A stretch of DNA of 64,000 nt from Melanocharis versteri (GCA_013397845.1 VZTG01010621.1:186001-250000), one strand, 5' to 3'; positions 10,019 to 22,851 are shown, counted from the stretch's first letter. The notes: generated from the sequence alone by a model not told the origin. Made by a program: numbers and translations.

Positions 10019-13015
10019 AAATTCAAAGAAATTGGAAGTTTTTTGAGCCTGTCTCCTTTTAAACCTCTTTATGCAGCTTCAAAACTTGTACTTTCATTCT
10101 TATTTAGTGGGTGAACGTCTTTAATATGTTAAATTTCAATGAGGAGGGAAAAAAAAATTGTAAAAATGTGGATCAAAACTTCAAAAATATAGATGGAAGA
10201 AGAACGTGGTGGGAAATGCCTCTGAGATTTCCTTCAGCTGGAAGGATTTAACAAGCAGCACTTATCCCTGTGCTGGCACACAGAGGAACCAGAGGCATCC
10301 CTGGGCAGCTGCAGGGGCTGAAACACAGAGCAGGGACAATGCTGGGTTTATGCCAATGAAAGAAGGAATTGAGTTTTGTCCCACCTGTGGAAGAAATTCA
10401 GGCCTTTTAGAGAGAGAGAGAGAAATATAAGCTTGCCTGTAAAATGTTAACAATCACTGAATCACCATCGCTTAGTGAGTATTATCTCGGGAAAGAAACT
10501 TTTAGGAGACCTCCTCTAGAAAGGCTGTGAGACGTGACTGTTTTATGTAAATAAATGGATAGCCCTGAGGAGATCGTTCATTACTTCTGCAAAATCAACT
10601 TCGGAGGTATGTGGCAGCTGGGAAAAATGCATCTTCTTTAAGAAGTGATTCCTTTTCACATTTTATTTAAGTATCTGACCAGAGGGAGGGATATGGATCA
10701 CAGTTAGAGGATTATAAAGTTATGTATATCACTTATTATTTCATTCTCCAAGGCAGTATTCTGTTTAAGGAGGGAATTGAGAGAAAAATGGACTCGTGTT
10801 TGGTTTTGGTTTTGTGCTAATTTATAGGCTTCTTTTATAAGCTGCTGAGGAGAAAGAGTTATGAGGTGATCTTTTCATAGCTAGGATTGCCACTATAAGT
10901 TTTTTTTTTTTTCTTCTGTCCCCACAGCATTCTAATATTTTCAAAATGACTTTTGTCTTGGAACCTAGACCCCTCCTGTGAGAGTCTGGAGCTGTCCTAA
11001 GCCTAAATTCAGCTGACCCTCAATGTAATGTAAACAACTACAAAACACTCAAGGTGATTTTTTTTAATTTTGCTAAACTGCCATACCATTTAGAAAATTT
11101 GTATTCCCATGCTACAATTCCCTTAGAAGGCTGCAAGTCCTGCTCAAAGGAGGGGAAGCAGCTCTGCTCTCCAGCACAGTGGCTGCTGCCTCTAATTTTG
11201 TGTGCCCAGTGTGGGTACAGGTGAGAGCACCCCAACACAGTCCAACAGCTAAAATACCACTGAGAGCTGTGGGGAAATTGAAACTGAGACAGGTGGGTGA
11301 GGTTATGATCCAAGAACACTCTCTCCAGGTTTTCAGCAGTTCTGCACGGTGCCTTGTCCTGAGGGACTGAATCCCCTGAGATCGTGCTTGTGCTTTAATC
11401 AGACATGGGAACACAGCCCCTGCTGGGTCAGGTTGCTGTTAATTAAGGTAGATGTGCATAGCCTGATTCACTACCTGCTTCTTACGCATCAAGAAATTCA
11501 GCTGGACTTTTAATGCAAGTATTATCTTGTCTTAAGATTTATCTTTTCTACAGTTTCTTGGATAAGTTTTTGAGTTGGACTGTGGTCAGGTGTGTGCTCT
11601 AGATGCTTCTGCAAATGCAGATATGATAAAATAGAGCCAAACTTCAAAAGCATTTTTCTTTCTGTTATCTGGACATGGATTTGAAATTGTAGTGACTGCT
11701 GCTTTTGCGCTGTGGAGCTGGGGAATGTAGCTGAAGGTTGCCACTGGAAAGGGAAGGATCCCTTGCAGGGTAGGATGTGGAATTCAGTGCTGGAGATCCC
11801 TGCATTCATTAAAGGTAATGAATATCCCAAAATGCAGCCCTGTCAACTGCAATGGTAATGAACTGGGAGAGCTGAGTTTTCCATAGATCTGAATGTATTG
11901 TTGTGAAAACAGCTTTAATGACTTCCTGACAAAATTTACAATGAAAACATCGTTCAGCTAATTAGTTTTGCTTATATTCCTTTGACAAGAGGGTTATGGC
12001 ATGTGCTTGTAATTCCCTTTGGAGTACAGTGTTAGATTTTAAAATGTACACTTTATTTTCCAACATTTAGTTTATGAAATAAGAACAAGCTTCCTGCTTT
12101 AGTCCCTGCTCTCTCTGCTATCAACTGTATTAAACAGACACACAATAAATAGAGATTCTCAGAAAACTATAATATTTTCCCCAGAAAATTAGCAGCTGTT
12201 ACCTGGATGTTTTTCTTTCTTGTCTGCATTTTTCCCTTCCTCCTTCAGGTTAATCACCTTCCCATTTAAATAAAATAGGTTTTCCTGTAAGACCATACAT
12301 CTTGGATTTTGTACAGAGGAATAGCTAAACAAGAAAGAAGAGGAGAAAATGCTTTTTCTTTCTCGTATATTGATTTAGAAATGTGAGACTGTAATGCAAA
12401 AATAATATAACTTCATCCAAAGCTGTAGTGAAACTTCATAGCCATGAGTGGGCAGACTAAGAGTCATTTTCTTCGAGAACAACCTCTCCATTCTTTACAG
12501 GAGTTGCAATGTTCTGTTCCTGTGCTCAGGGTGGAGAACAGCACCTAAACTTGAGTGCAAGTCTTCACACTTTTTAGGCTTCTTTCCTCTTAGATGTATT
12601 TTCACCCTTCATCTCCTTCTGTGAGAACAGAGAAAGTAGAAAAGTTTCCAGACACTAAATGCAAGTTCTCTGGGGAAAAAAAAATAAAGTCTTTGGTTGA
12701 AGTGCTCTGTCCTCTAAAAGTAGAACTTAGGCTGTGAAGTCGAACAAAAAGTCTAAGCTCCTAGGAGATTTATGTCCCTGCTATATTATTCAGTCAATAT
12801 CTTTAGTTATTTGGAAACATTTGGTGATTCTCTAATAATATTAGAAGTATGTTAATATTTCATTGTTTTTTTCCTAATGTTTCCTGCTAATCACTTATAG
12901 AAATGACCATTAAAAATTCAAGGACCGGAACAGCTCCACTTGTTTTGGGAGTAGACAGTCGTATCCTCTAGCTCTTGTTGCTGTACTTGAAAACACAGTT
13001 AATGGCACAGTTGGA
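10019..13015. other. Unique non-coding DNA
   Basis: No gene is recognised. A slightly GC-richer stretch near 10.2-10.4 kb ends in a short (GA)n run at about 10,410-10,423. Another at 11.1-11.45 kb carries overlapping ORFs of up to 102 codons on opposite strands, typical of chance. I see no CR1 signature in this interval. Confidence 0.7.
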
Positions 13016-13194
13016 AACAAAAGAAAAAAAAACCAAAAAAAAACAACCAACCAACCAACCAACTAAAAAAAAACCAAACAAAAACAACCAAAACAAATAA
13101 ATAAATAATAAAAAACCCCAAAAAACACAAACCAAAAAAAACCCTAAAACCCACCAAAACACACACACACACACACACAAAACCACCAAAAAAC
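13016..13194. repeat. A/C-rich low-complexity block with (CCAA)n and (AC)10
   Basis: About 180 bases consist almost only of A and C. They include a (CCAA)4-like run near 13,045, AAAT repeats near 13,098-13,110, and a clean (AC)10 microsatellite at 13,159-13,178. The minus-strand open frame across it is a low-complexity artefact rich in Phe, Val, Leu and Trp. This is the reverse-complement form of the T/G tracts found elsewhere in the window. Confidence 0.95.
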
Positions 13195-14319
13195 TAGTTC
13201 CCAATTCCTATTTTGATGCACTTCTTTTTTAATTCATTGTAATTTATTTGTGATTGCATATTATCAGTATTGCAGAAGCATTGAGAAGCTTTGAATAAGT
13301 GTTTAATTATATCAGACACTATAGACATGCAAAGCGAGCAAAAGAAAGGCTATTCTCCAGCTAACTTATAATCTTACACAATAAAGACATGGTGGCAGAA
13401 AGGAAGCAGCTTTGTCATCACTTTGCAGATCGGGCTCCAGCCCTGCCTGAGCCTTCTCTGTTTTGCTGTCCCCCTCTCTTTCACCGTCTCTCGTTTGAAA
13501 TCTCTTGAACACACACACGAGCAGCTGAACACAACAGCAGAATTTGTTCCTGTGTGCCAGAATTGGATGGGCTGCTGTAAACCTAAGGCACGTTAGAGAA
13601 TACATCCAAGGCATGAGCAAATTTTTCAGCCCAGTGGAGCCATCGGTCATTTTGCCAAGTCAAATCGTTGGTGATTGAGGGCACTTTTCAACGCCCTGGC
13701 TGTGGGAGTGCTCCTGCCTCCGAAATGAGCAATGCAGAGTGTAATGAAATCTCTTTTCCTATTGCCATTTTTCACAGTTCTCTGCTGAGTTCGTTATTTG
13801 ATAAATTGCACGGGATTATAAAACCCTGTGCCTAAAATGCTTTTGGGACGCTGGTTTATCCTCTGGGCATGTGTGGGAGTGTGTCCCAAGCAAATCTCTT
13901 TTATGACCCATTCTGTTCTTGGTGTAATATGTTGTGTAAAACTTCATAATTCAGATTCTTGGTGCTGATCTTTCAGTAGTAACATCTAAAAATATCCCGT
14001 GGCTCTCTCTGAATAGCAAAGTGTAACACAATTGAAGATGCTTGGGGTTTATCCAAGACATTAAAACAGAGTGTATAGAAGGAGTGATTTAAGAAATAAT
14101 ATCTGTTGGAATAGAAGAGGAAAATTATTTATGTCAGTAATTTAGAAAGATGCCTCCTTCACTATCCTTCATAGGAAAGGTATATATAGAACATTTTCTT
14201 CTCTTTCTTGGAAATTTTATTCCTAGCAGCATGCTACTGAATATTATTCTTTAGAAAGGAATATTTTAACTTTGTGCAGAGAGTAGATTTCTTGACATAA
14301 TTTAATATAGGTTTGTATA

Positions 14320-14800
14320 ATTGCAACTACAGATCTGTTATTATTGTTTTTCCTTAAAACCTGCAAGGCAATTTACTTTTCCTTTTAATACAAACAAACA
14401 TGTCCTAATTATAGTAATCAGTTCACATGCAATAATCGCATTAGCTCTGGTAATTATTATTTGCATCACCTGGACCTCTACTGGGCTTGAGAGACAAAAT
14501 CAATAATTCTCAAGCAGGCAGAAGGGTGAGGCTGATTATGCATTCAAGTGATCAGAGACCAGATTGCATTTGATTAAATGAACTGGTGAGAGATTTTATA
14601 ATTAATGTTCTTTGTTAACAGACAAAAAGCTAAACAAATGCATATGCTTTCCCCTGGCTGAGAAATGGCCATTTTTCCCCTCCAGAATGTTAGAACAGGA
14701 ATGTGTTTGCAGCACTGCTGATTGCTCATCTAACCAGCAGACAGGAACACACAGCTGAAGTGAAACGTTACTGTCTTGCAGTCTTAGTGTTTAATGCTTC
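14320..14800. promoter_or_regulatory. Candidate conserved non-coding element (POU/homeodomain/E-box)
   Basis: This non-repetitive island contains TAATTA at 14,451-14,456 directly followed by a perfect reverse octamer ATTTGCAT at 14,459-14,466. Downstream come a GATTATGCAT stretch, a TTGATTAAATG stretch and a CATATG E-box near 14,641. An adjacent homeodomain core and POU octamer is a known arrangement in vertebrate neural and developmental enhancers. Function and conservation are inferred from motifs only. Confidence 0.33.
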
Positions 14801-14905
14801 GAGATAAAACCTTCCGTGGATGATGACAATTCAGATTAGAGGACAAGAGTTTGAGCATTCCTGTAAACCCAGTGGACAGCAAAATAGTTGTTAGCACTTA
14901 TTTGT

Positions 14906-14958
14906 AAAAAAAAAAAAAAAAAAAAAAATCTTTTTTTATTAAAAAAAAGTGTTGTTTN
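14906..14958. repeat. Poly-A (A23) with following T7/A8 runs and an N base
   Basis: A run of 23 A at 14,906-14,928 is followed by a T7 run and an A8 run. An ambiguous base is at 14,958. Together the A and T runs can fold back on each other. The N suggests that assembly or polishing was uncertain here. Confidence 0.9.
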
Positions 14959-15375
14959 TCCTTTACTATAGATAAGATGTGTTGTTCTATGTAATGGTAG
15001 AATAACATCTTAAAATAATATAAAATGGGTTAAATTTTAAATTAAACTACAGTTGCAAATGTAAGCTCCCCCTCCAGGATTTACAGTATCCCTGAATTGA
15101 ATCTGACTGATGAGTTAGGGAGATCTGAAGCCCAAAGACCTAAAGCACCCTGAATATATTTTCCGATATGTTTGTTTCCAAAGAGGTCCAGAAAACGTTT
15201 ACTAAAAGTGTAAATGTAATTAATAAAACTCCATCTTCACATCCCAGTCATGAAGGAAGGTCATTCTGTGAGATTTCTCTTTGGCCACTCAGTATGGGAA
15301 CCCAGCTCCCTCTTCAGTGTCCGAGTCATTCCCTACTGGAAAAACTTCTGAGGACACTCTTTAGCCTAACCAAGC

Positions 15376-15420
15376 TAAAATATAAAATATAAACAAAATA
15401 TAAAATAAAATAAAATATAT
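15376..15420. repeat. TAAAA/TATAAAA-type AT microsatellite
   Basis: An imperfect array of AAAAT/ATAAA units about 45 bases long, with no G and one C. It is a simple repeat. Confidence 0.85.
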
Positions 15421-16740
15421 TACTCTGAGAAAGCTACTTCTTCTTCTGAATTTTATAGAGCAGACTGCTGAGAATTGTCTTGAGTTTCCACATTTTTACC
15501 TGTAAGTAACACTTTTTTCCTGAAGACTTTAATGAGTCTCAAAAATATCCTTGATCTAAGGGGTGAGGCTTTCCTGGCCAGGCAGCAGCTGGATGGGGAA
15601 GGGCCACCTCTGCTCTTGGGACAAACTGAGGCACACTGGGACTGAGCTGCCATCTCTCAGGTTTGTCACCCCTTTGTCCCCCTTCCCCACCACTTCCCTT
15701 CAGATCTGATTCCTTCCCATGTCAGTGTTTTTCCTCTTCTACCCTCGAGTCTGCAGTGATTACCACATCCACTCTGCTTTTCTCTTCTTTTCTTGGCTCC
15801 AGCTTGTTTTGTGGCACTTTCTCTCATACAACTTCTCAATTTCCTCAGTAACCTGAGCCAAGGCCGTGCTGCATCCAAGCTAAGCCTTGGATCCCAGGCA
15901 GCTGAACCCCTGGCTGAGAGCTACATCTCCAGGATAACTGAAGGGAAACTGCTTTATAAATGTATTTCCTGGGTGGATCAGCCTGGATTCGTGATTGGCA
16001 CTTGAGTGAATATTTAAACCTTTCCTTTAGCTTTATAAAATAGTCATGGAATTGGCATAATCTGGAGGTTTTCTAGAATAGAGGTATTAGAGAGTTTGAG
16101 GAATACTTAAAGTTTGAAATTCGAAGTTATCTTTCCAACAGACAGATCTTTAATACCCTAAATAAGTCTCCTTGCATCAAACAGCATTAAAGCTCAGTAG
16201 AGGATTTCTTGTGGAAAATTTTCCAAAAGGCTCTGTTTTCCAAGGAACTCTATCACAGCAATGTACTCTGAGGCTGAGGTGTATCACACAAGGTAGCAAC
16301 CAAACACCCTGCATTTGAATAATTCTCAATGGATGGACCTAAATTTTGTGTAAACTCAAATGTTAGATGTTAGAGGATCTTTGGAGAGATTTTGATGGTT
16401 TCTGTGGCTAATGAAAATAAAAACTCCGTTCCTGTCTCTTGTCATTGTCCCTACTCAGGGAAATGTTAGGTATTAAATATTTGGAGGTAAAATTTTAAAA
16501 CTTTTGTAAATCAGTGAGAATTGAGTTCTTTCTAAATTCCTCTGCATTGTGCAATGTTGGCAGAGTTAATTTTAAAAGTTTCAGGAAGATTTTTTAGGGA
16601 CAGGGGTTTTCTCTGTCTTATTTAGTGAGTCCCTGCTCTTACAAATGATTTCACTGGTCAGTGACTGCAGAAAGCTGAGGGGAAGGACTGAGTCCTGAGC
16701 AGGAATCACTTAAATTCAGTGTTGTTTCTGTTCCAAATTG

Positions 16741-16772
16741 TTCCCCTCCCCTCCTTTCCTCTCCTCTTCTTT
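16741..16772. repeat. Polypyrimidine tract (C/T only, 32 nt)
   Basis: Thirty-two consecutive pyrimidines, C-rich in the first half and T-rich in the second. No acceptor-like AG with a coding frame follows at a plausible distance, so I do not call a splice site. Confidence 0.7.
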
Positions 16773-18329
16773 GTCATTTCATTTAGCATTCACATCTTTG
16801 TGACTCAACAGCTTAACTACTATGATTTATCCCAGATAATGTGAAACAATCACTGATTTTTTGACTTTTATTAATACATTTCGTTGCAGTTTTCAGCCAT
16901 TCAGTGACTATTATATGAACACTGAGCCTGCAATAGGGAGCTTTTATGGAAGTTACAGGTTTAACCATCTCCAGTTGTAAATCAGGCTCCAAAAATGCTT
17001 CAAACTGGCTCTGTTTGTCATGCAGGGAGTTCAAAACTCTTTCCTAGTCCTGGATGATAAATGATGACCTAGTCCTTGACCAGAACAAAATGACAGCCTG
17101 TCGAGGTTCCCGTGAATGATGGCAGGAGAGAGATGCAATCAAATATAGACACTTTTTTATGCAAGTATCTTCTTGCTTCTATTATTATAAATGGTTGGAG
17201 TCCATGTAAGTGCTAAAGCATTAGCTCCTCATTTTCACGCTGGAATTATACCCGGCGTTCTCTGCTTATCTGAAAGTGATAGTTCTTCCTTTCCATTTGA
17301 TCTATTTTTCTCCCCCTCCAGCATAATGAAGAATGATGATACTTTTAGATGTTGACATTTTAGAAAGCTGAGATGGTCTGTAGTAGACTACAAATGATGA
17401 AAGCTTAATGAAAGTTATTTTCTCATAATAGCCCTAAATTGGCTATTTTTGCAGAATGGAGTGGGTCCGCTGGATTGAGCTTGAACTTTTTACCCCTCTG
17501 TGATCCTGTAGTTACCAAAAGTAATGTGGAATGGCTTTAACTGTTTGGCTTTTTAAAATTCAGAGTTAAGAGAACTGATTCATGTGTAATTTTGACGTTG
17601 TTCCTGAGTGTAGGATTTTGTAACTGTGGAGGGCTAAAGGATTTTTGTTTCCTGACGTCCTCCATCCCAAGCCTGGCAGTGAAACCCAGACACTGTGCTG
17701 CAGGAATAGTCAAGACCCTAATGGAAGTAGAAAATGGGGATGTTAAACTTCTATGCTAGGATAAACTTTTTGTGCTACCCAAACCGTGAGCCAAAATATG
17801 AAATTTTAAGTAAATCGGCCTGTAATCATTTCATACGGGTAGAGCTGGAGATCTCCTAAACCTCATTCCTCTCTAGAGAGTTAGAAAGGTTGTTGTAAAT
17901 ACATAATACAGCGAGAATTTCCCCAAATTTTCTCTTAAACAGAGTAATATCCAGCCCCCTGTTTTCAATTCCTAAAATGATTGGTGATTTTGTTGCCCTG
18001 ATTCATAGAGACAGTCTCAGGGTGCAGCCATTTCTCTTGTTCATGTCCCAGTGGGTCAAAGACCCAGGATAATAAACCTGACACATGGTAATACAATTCT
18101 AAAAAGAAGTTATGCCTGTTTTTCTGCCCTCAAATGTAATTTTTTTTAGATACCAATCTCTCTTAGCTGTTATAGTAACAGTTTTTCAGGACATATGTGT
18201 TTATAAGAAAGGTTGACTTTAGTTCTTGTAGTTGTCTCAAGCTAAAGACAGGTTTGCAATATTTCAACAATCTTAAAATGCCATCAACATCCTGGGCAAA
18301 CACGTTATCAGAAACACAAATGATTTCAG

Positions 18330-18720
18330 ACAGAGTGTGATCCTGTCAATTTATGAAGCATAAGCCTCTATTTATAGGTGATTGATAGAATTAATGAGGA
18401 AAACTCCATTTTGGTAAATTTTCATTTTCTAAGCCTGAAGTTGCCGGTAAACTGTTTGTTCACCCTACCAATTTAATCAAAGTATGTTGTTGAACTTCCC
18501 AAGGATATGTTCTAGTTGCTTGGCAATGGATTGTGGAACAATTTGTTTAAAGTTCAATGAGCATAGAACTGGAGTAATTTATTCAAATCCACCACTTATT
18601 AAATCAGGATTTGATTTTTTTTTTTTTTTTCCTGACTAATAAAATGGACTTGAAAAGAATTAGCTAAACCTCTGTGGAATTGTCACAAAGTAATTCTGAT
18701 GACTATGTTGTCTATTAGTT
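18330..18720. promoter_or_regulatory. Candidate conserved non-coding element
   Basis: This non-repetitive AT-rich island has closely packed factor-like motifs: TTTATAGGTGATTGATAG near 18,370 (HOX/PBX-like TGATTGAT), AATCAAAG near 18,476 (TCF/LEF-like), and two ATTGTGGAA/AACAATTTG SOX-like sites near 18,530-18,550. The assignment rests on motif content alone. No conservation can be seen from one sequence. Confidence 0.25.
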
Positions 18721-19480
18721 TTTACTGCCAGTAAGGAAGGCAAATGGAGATGAATACATTCCCCATTGTTTTGTGGATTGTCAGAAAGGGATTTATTTTT
18801 AAACAGTTTATTGTCTCAACATCATCCTCCTTTCAAGATAAGTAACATGGAGATAATATACCTGCATTTTTATTAGGCATCTGAGGTATTTGAATATTTC
18901 ACAAGAAAGGGTATTTTCTTTCTCTGTCACCAGTAAAAAACAGAGACTGCAGGTGCTGAGTTGGGATAGTTTTCTGATGGGCATGAATAATTTAATGGCT
19001 TGAATTTAAAACGTTACAAAAATAAATAGTTTTTTTTAAAATATCAGTTCTGGCCCAATTTTCGTAATGCATGTATTTCCGGTCGGAGAGTTGCTGCTCC
19101 TTTAATCTAACAAAGAAAGACAAATATAACATGACATATTCTTGAAACGTCAGGCTCACCTGCAGTCACTGGATTTTAGCGTGGAACTCTCTGAGCTTTT
19201 GATCAGAGCCATAAAACATCTTTTATTATGCATTAGGACCTGAAAGAAGGGAACGTGAGGCTGGGAGAGTTGTGCTGTTGTTGTAACATTTTCCTCACTA
19301 CCTGTAAATCCTCTTTAGATCAGGGCACCAGAGTCCTGTGTCCTCTAGGAGAAAACAAAGCAAGACAGACCCAGGAGCCTGCAGACTTTGTATGAAACAA
19401 GCTGTAACTGGGGAAAAAAAGAAATGCATTTTCTTGTCTCTCCAGTGAGAGAATATGAAATATTTATCTAAGCATCAGTC

Positions 19481-19830
19481 GGGTCCACGGGACGTACAGC
19501 TGTCTGCAACCCCAAGGCAATTACGCTGATTTTCCCCTGCCCGTGCTGCGTTTTGCAGGGCTCTCAGACACGGGCAGGGCGCAGGCTGCAGTTGAGATGG
19601 CACGAGCTGAGCTCGCAGCTCCCTGCCAGCCCCCTCCCAGGCAGTGGCTCTGGCTCAGGCAAGGCCATTTGTCCCCCCCCAGCAGCAGCACAAAGGCCAT
19701 TTGTCCCCCCCAGCAGCAGCACAAAGGCCATTTTTCCCCCCAGCAGCAGCAGCGTGCCCTGCGCTCCCCAAGCTTTGGCTCCATCCCAGGGTGAATGCAC
19801 AAAGTGCAAACTCACGCTGGGGTGGCTCTC
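19481..19830. other. GC-rich patch around a minisatellite
   Basis: This is a GC-rich patch inside AT-rich DNA, with about nine CpGs in its first 150 bases. It contains the 31-bp minisatellite listed separately. Open frames of 67-105 codons occur on both strands and in several frames. They are a by-product of the GC-rich repeat, and their peptides are low-complexity (Pro, Gln, Ser or Gly, Leu). I do not call a gene. Confidence 0.7.
19663..19756. repeat. 31-bp GC-rich minisatellite, 3 copies
   Basis: Three head-to-tail units start at 19,663, 19,695 and 19,726. Each unit is GGCCATTTGT, then a C-run of 6-8, then an AGCAGCAGCACAAA-like segment. Unit length is 31-32 bp and varies by the C-run. The third unit has T for G and an extra AGC. 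The 31-bp period breaks reading frame, so no repeated protein is encoded. Confidence 0.93.
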
Positions 19831-20812
19831 ACGATTTAAGGAGATAACCAAGACAAAGATTTGAGGCACCAAGCCCTGCATCCTAAAGGTTTTGGCATGT
19901 TCAGTCAGGATTTTGAAAATATTTTGTGGTGGCGTCCTCCATGGGAATCACAGGGCAGGACTGCATTTATGAAAAAGGAAGGATAAATTCCTGACACTCC
20001 TTCAAAGACTAAACGTGAAAATAAATGCAGGGAAATACAGAATAAGATGGCAAGTTCAATTGCAAACATTGCCTCTTTCCAAGTAGATTTTCCCTAGCAA
20101 ACTTGACAAATATTCGTAATTTGTGTTGTAGATTGCCATGAGGAAAAGTGATGAGAATGAGCTGAAGGAGTCAAACCACAAGGAAAGGAATGGATTTCAG
20201 AGACTGAACAGGGGGATGCCTTGTGTAAAACTGCCTCTGATGGCTTCACAAGAATCATCTTCCTAAGGGAATTGTAGGATTTTCCTGTGTGTATGCATGG
20301 GTGTCTGAAAGAGATTTTAAATAGTGTGAAAAAGACGTTCTTAATTTTCTCTGTCAATTAGACACCCTTTAGTTCTTTCCAGCAGAATATCTTGGTTCCA
20401 ATGCCACAAAATGTTATTAATTTTTCTTTCTCTTTGGATTCTCTGCTACGTTATCACATCCAAAACAGGAAGAAAGTCTTCAGTTCTGAGTTAATTAGCA
20501 TTCCATGACCAAAGCCTCACACAGTGTAGAATTCACTCTGCCCGATTGCACACCTGTCCAGAGGATCCTCAGCACAACAAATGATTCCCCATGTTTTTCT
20601 TTTCGTGAGGAGTGTTTCAAGAAAAAAATGGCACGCAGCAGAAAACAGTAACCACTTCTTGAAATATAAATCTTAAATACTTTGTGCCTTGGTTAATTGA
20701 GTAGTTAGGCTCTTAAGTATTAGCCACCATTGAACTCAGTGTTTGCCTTCACCCCCACTTAGTAAAAATAAAAGCACCTCTTAGGAAATGAGCTGAGTGG
20801 ATTTCGAGTTTA
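19831..20812. other. Unique non-coding DNA
   Basis: I see no gene or repeat in this stretch. The minus-strand 87-codon frame at 20,094-20,357 matches nothing I recognise. Confidence 0.7.
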
Positions 20813-21147
20813 TCATGGAATCATGGAATTGTTAAGGTTGGAAAAGCCCTCTGAGATCATTGAGTCTAACCACTAACCCAGCACCTCTGTGTTCACCCCA
20901 AACCCGATCTCCACGTGCCACATCCACACATTTTCGGAATGATTCCAGGGATGGTGGCTCCACCACTTCCCTGGGCAGCCTGTTCCAATGCTTGGTCACC
21001 CTTTCAGTGAAGAATCTTTTTCTTAAAATCCAATCTAAACATCCCCTGGCACAACTTGGGTTCATTTTCTCTCATCCTGTCTCTTGTCACCTGAGAGCCG
21101 AGATCAGTCCCTCCTCACTACAACCCCAGGCTGCTGTAGAGAGTTAC
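20813..21147 (-). mobile_element. CR1 LINE, 3' fragment with ORF2 C-terminus
   Basis: A 5'-truncated CR1 copy on the minus strand, about 335 bp. The 3' end, at the low coordinate, carries two copies of the terminal octamer (TCATGGAA on the plus strand), then the tail AATTGTTAAGGTTGGAAAAG. On the minus strand an uninterrupted frame (20,832-21,065) encodes the end of ORF2, including TERVTKHWNRLPREVV and a PSLESF segment, and runs on into the 3' region. The sequence class (AAGGTTGGAAAAG tail, HWNRLPREVV) differs from the copy at 4.9 kb, so two subfamilies are present. The reverse transcriptase and endonuclease domains are absent, so the copy cannot move. Confidence 0.95.
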
Positions 21148-22851
21148 GTTTCTTCTTTCTTCTTTTTCTTTTATTGTCCAACCCTAAAATCCACAGAAAC
21201 TAACAACATTTGGGGAAAATGTGCTGAACCAAACTATTAATAAACCTTCTCTTAAATTTCTCTGCTTATTTTTCAGTTGGAGTGCATGCTTGCCATGATA
21301 ATGGACTCACAGCGTTAAAAGCTTTGATGCCTTAACAAAGGGATTCAGAAAAGTTGCATTATCTAGAAATGAAAAGTTAAAAGCCAAAAAGTTAAAGTGA
21401 AAATGGCAGGGCCTTATCACGGTTATCAGGGGTGAGAGGAGACATCAGGAATATCAATGATTTCAGAAACAGCCAGAAATGTCTGTGAAAAGGGAGCTGT
21501 AATGGAGATTGTGTGTCCTACGCCTCTGATGAGCAAGAGTTACAAGAGATTGGACATTTATAAAGAAATGTGACTTTCTAAATGACGTGATTTTAGCAGA
21601 GCCTAGTGTTTAGTGAGCAGTGTGAGAGAACTTGTTTGCAAAGCTCTTAAAAGTTAGTGCAGTAATCCCCTCCGCTTCATTAAATTATTTCAGGGGAAAA
21701 GAGAGAAAAAAGGCAAGGAAAAAAGATGCTCAATATACTTTGAATTACAGAGGATTTTTCGGTTTGTGGGGGGGTTTATTTTTTTTTTCTTTTTTTATTA
21801 AAGAGTGGAATAAATGAAAGAGTTCTTTACTTTCATTTGCATTCATATAACTGCTGCTAATCCTTCCTTCAGTCTATTCACTTTGCTTCCATCATAGTTT
21901 GGCATATTCACTAGCACTTATAATGTAATGATGTAGAGAAAACTTCCTAGAAAGGAATAATGGAAAATAATGTTATGCCCTTGCTCTGTAAATGTTCTGC
22001 TGCAGCTGTGGGGAGCACCACTGAACATTGATCAAACCCAAGCACACCAAAACTCATCTCTGTCCTAGAAAAGGTTCATAGTAACCACGTCCAGGTGATG
22101 GTGTAGTTCTCAGACTGTTCAGATAACTGGGGAAAAACATTAACCACCAAATCTACAAATCCTTTGGAAAGCAAAAACAAAAAGGCGAGGAAATACTGTG
22201 ATTTTATAACAAGCTTAATGGAGTTCTGGATGCTACAAATTCGTGTTTGCTTAGAGTGAAGGGAGAAATCCTTTGGAGGAAATGTTATCTCTTTTTTCTA
22301 ATGGAGTTCGAAGTGAAGCTGTTGTACTGGAGGGACTTTTTGTCCTGGATCTTTTGTACTGGATCTTTTTGCTGTTTATCACACAGTGCTGCTCATTCTC
22401 AAGGTGACCTTAGCTGGGTCTTTTCCAAGGACATCCATAAAATATTCATGATGATGGAGGTTATTCAAATTGACAGTTCTTATTGGGTGATTACACTAAA
22501 TTGCTAACAACCAAAATGTAGTTTTAGCTCAAAAAATAAGTTTAATTTATTATAAGAAATGAAAATTACCACTGATAGGTCCATTGATCCTGATACCAAG
22601 TGAGTATAATACAACTCAGTTCTTGTGTGTAACTTATGGTCACAAACTCCTGGAGTTGTACCCTTAAGGTACAAAATTATCTGCTGCTTTTTTCTTCCTG
22701 TTAAAGCTGCTCTCCCATCTTTAGTGTATATAAACCTCTCCTTCTGCCAAGATTTCCTTATTTGTAAGGTGAAAGAGCCTTCCCTACATGTGATTATATT
22801 TAGAGCATAATAGGAATAACTGTTTCTTTAGCTTAAAGGAAGAGGTGTGCC
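21148..22851. other. Unique non-coding DNA
   Basis: No gene is supported. A T-rich run (about 21,778-21,798) lies at 21.8 kb, and a short direct repeat of CTGGATCTTTTGTA-type sequence lies near 22,340-22,368. Otherwise I see nothing distinctive. Confidence 0.7.

Larger units (their letters stand above)
13195..19480. other. Unique non-coding DNA with enhancer-like islands
   Basis: I see no gene or recognised transposon. Listed separately are a candidate regulatory island at 14.3-14.8 kb, an A23 run next to an N at 14.9 kb, an AT-rich repeat at 15.38 kb, a pyrimidine tract at 16.74 kb and a second island at 18.33-18.72 kb. A T16 run lies at 18,615-18,630. Open frames are all below about 95 codons. 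Confidence 0.7.

Noticed and set aside
12968..13204. 78-codon minus-strand frame with a hydrophobic, membrane-like peptide
   Set aside because: It is the translation of the A/C low-complexity block and microsatellite.
19521..19881. Cluster of five overlapping frames on both strands (67-105 codons)
   Set aside because: All are generated by the GC-rich minisatellite. The 31-bp unit does not preserve any frame.
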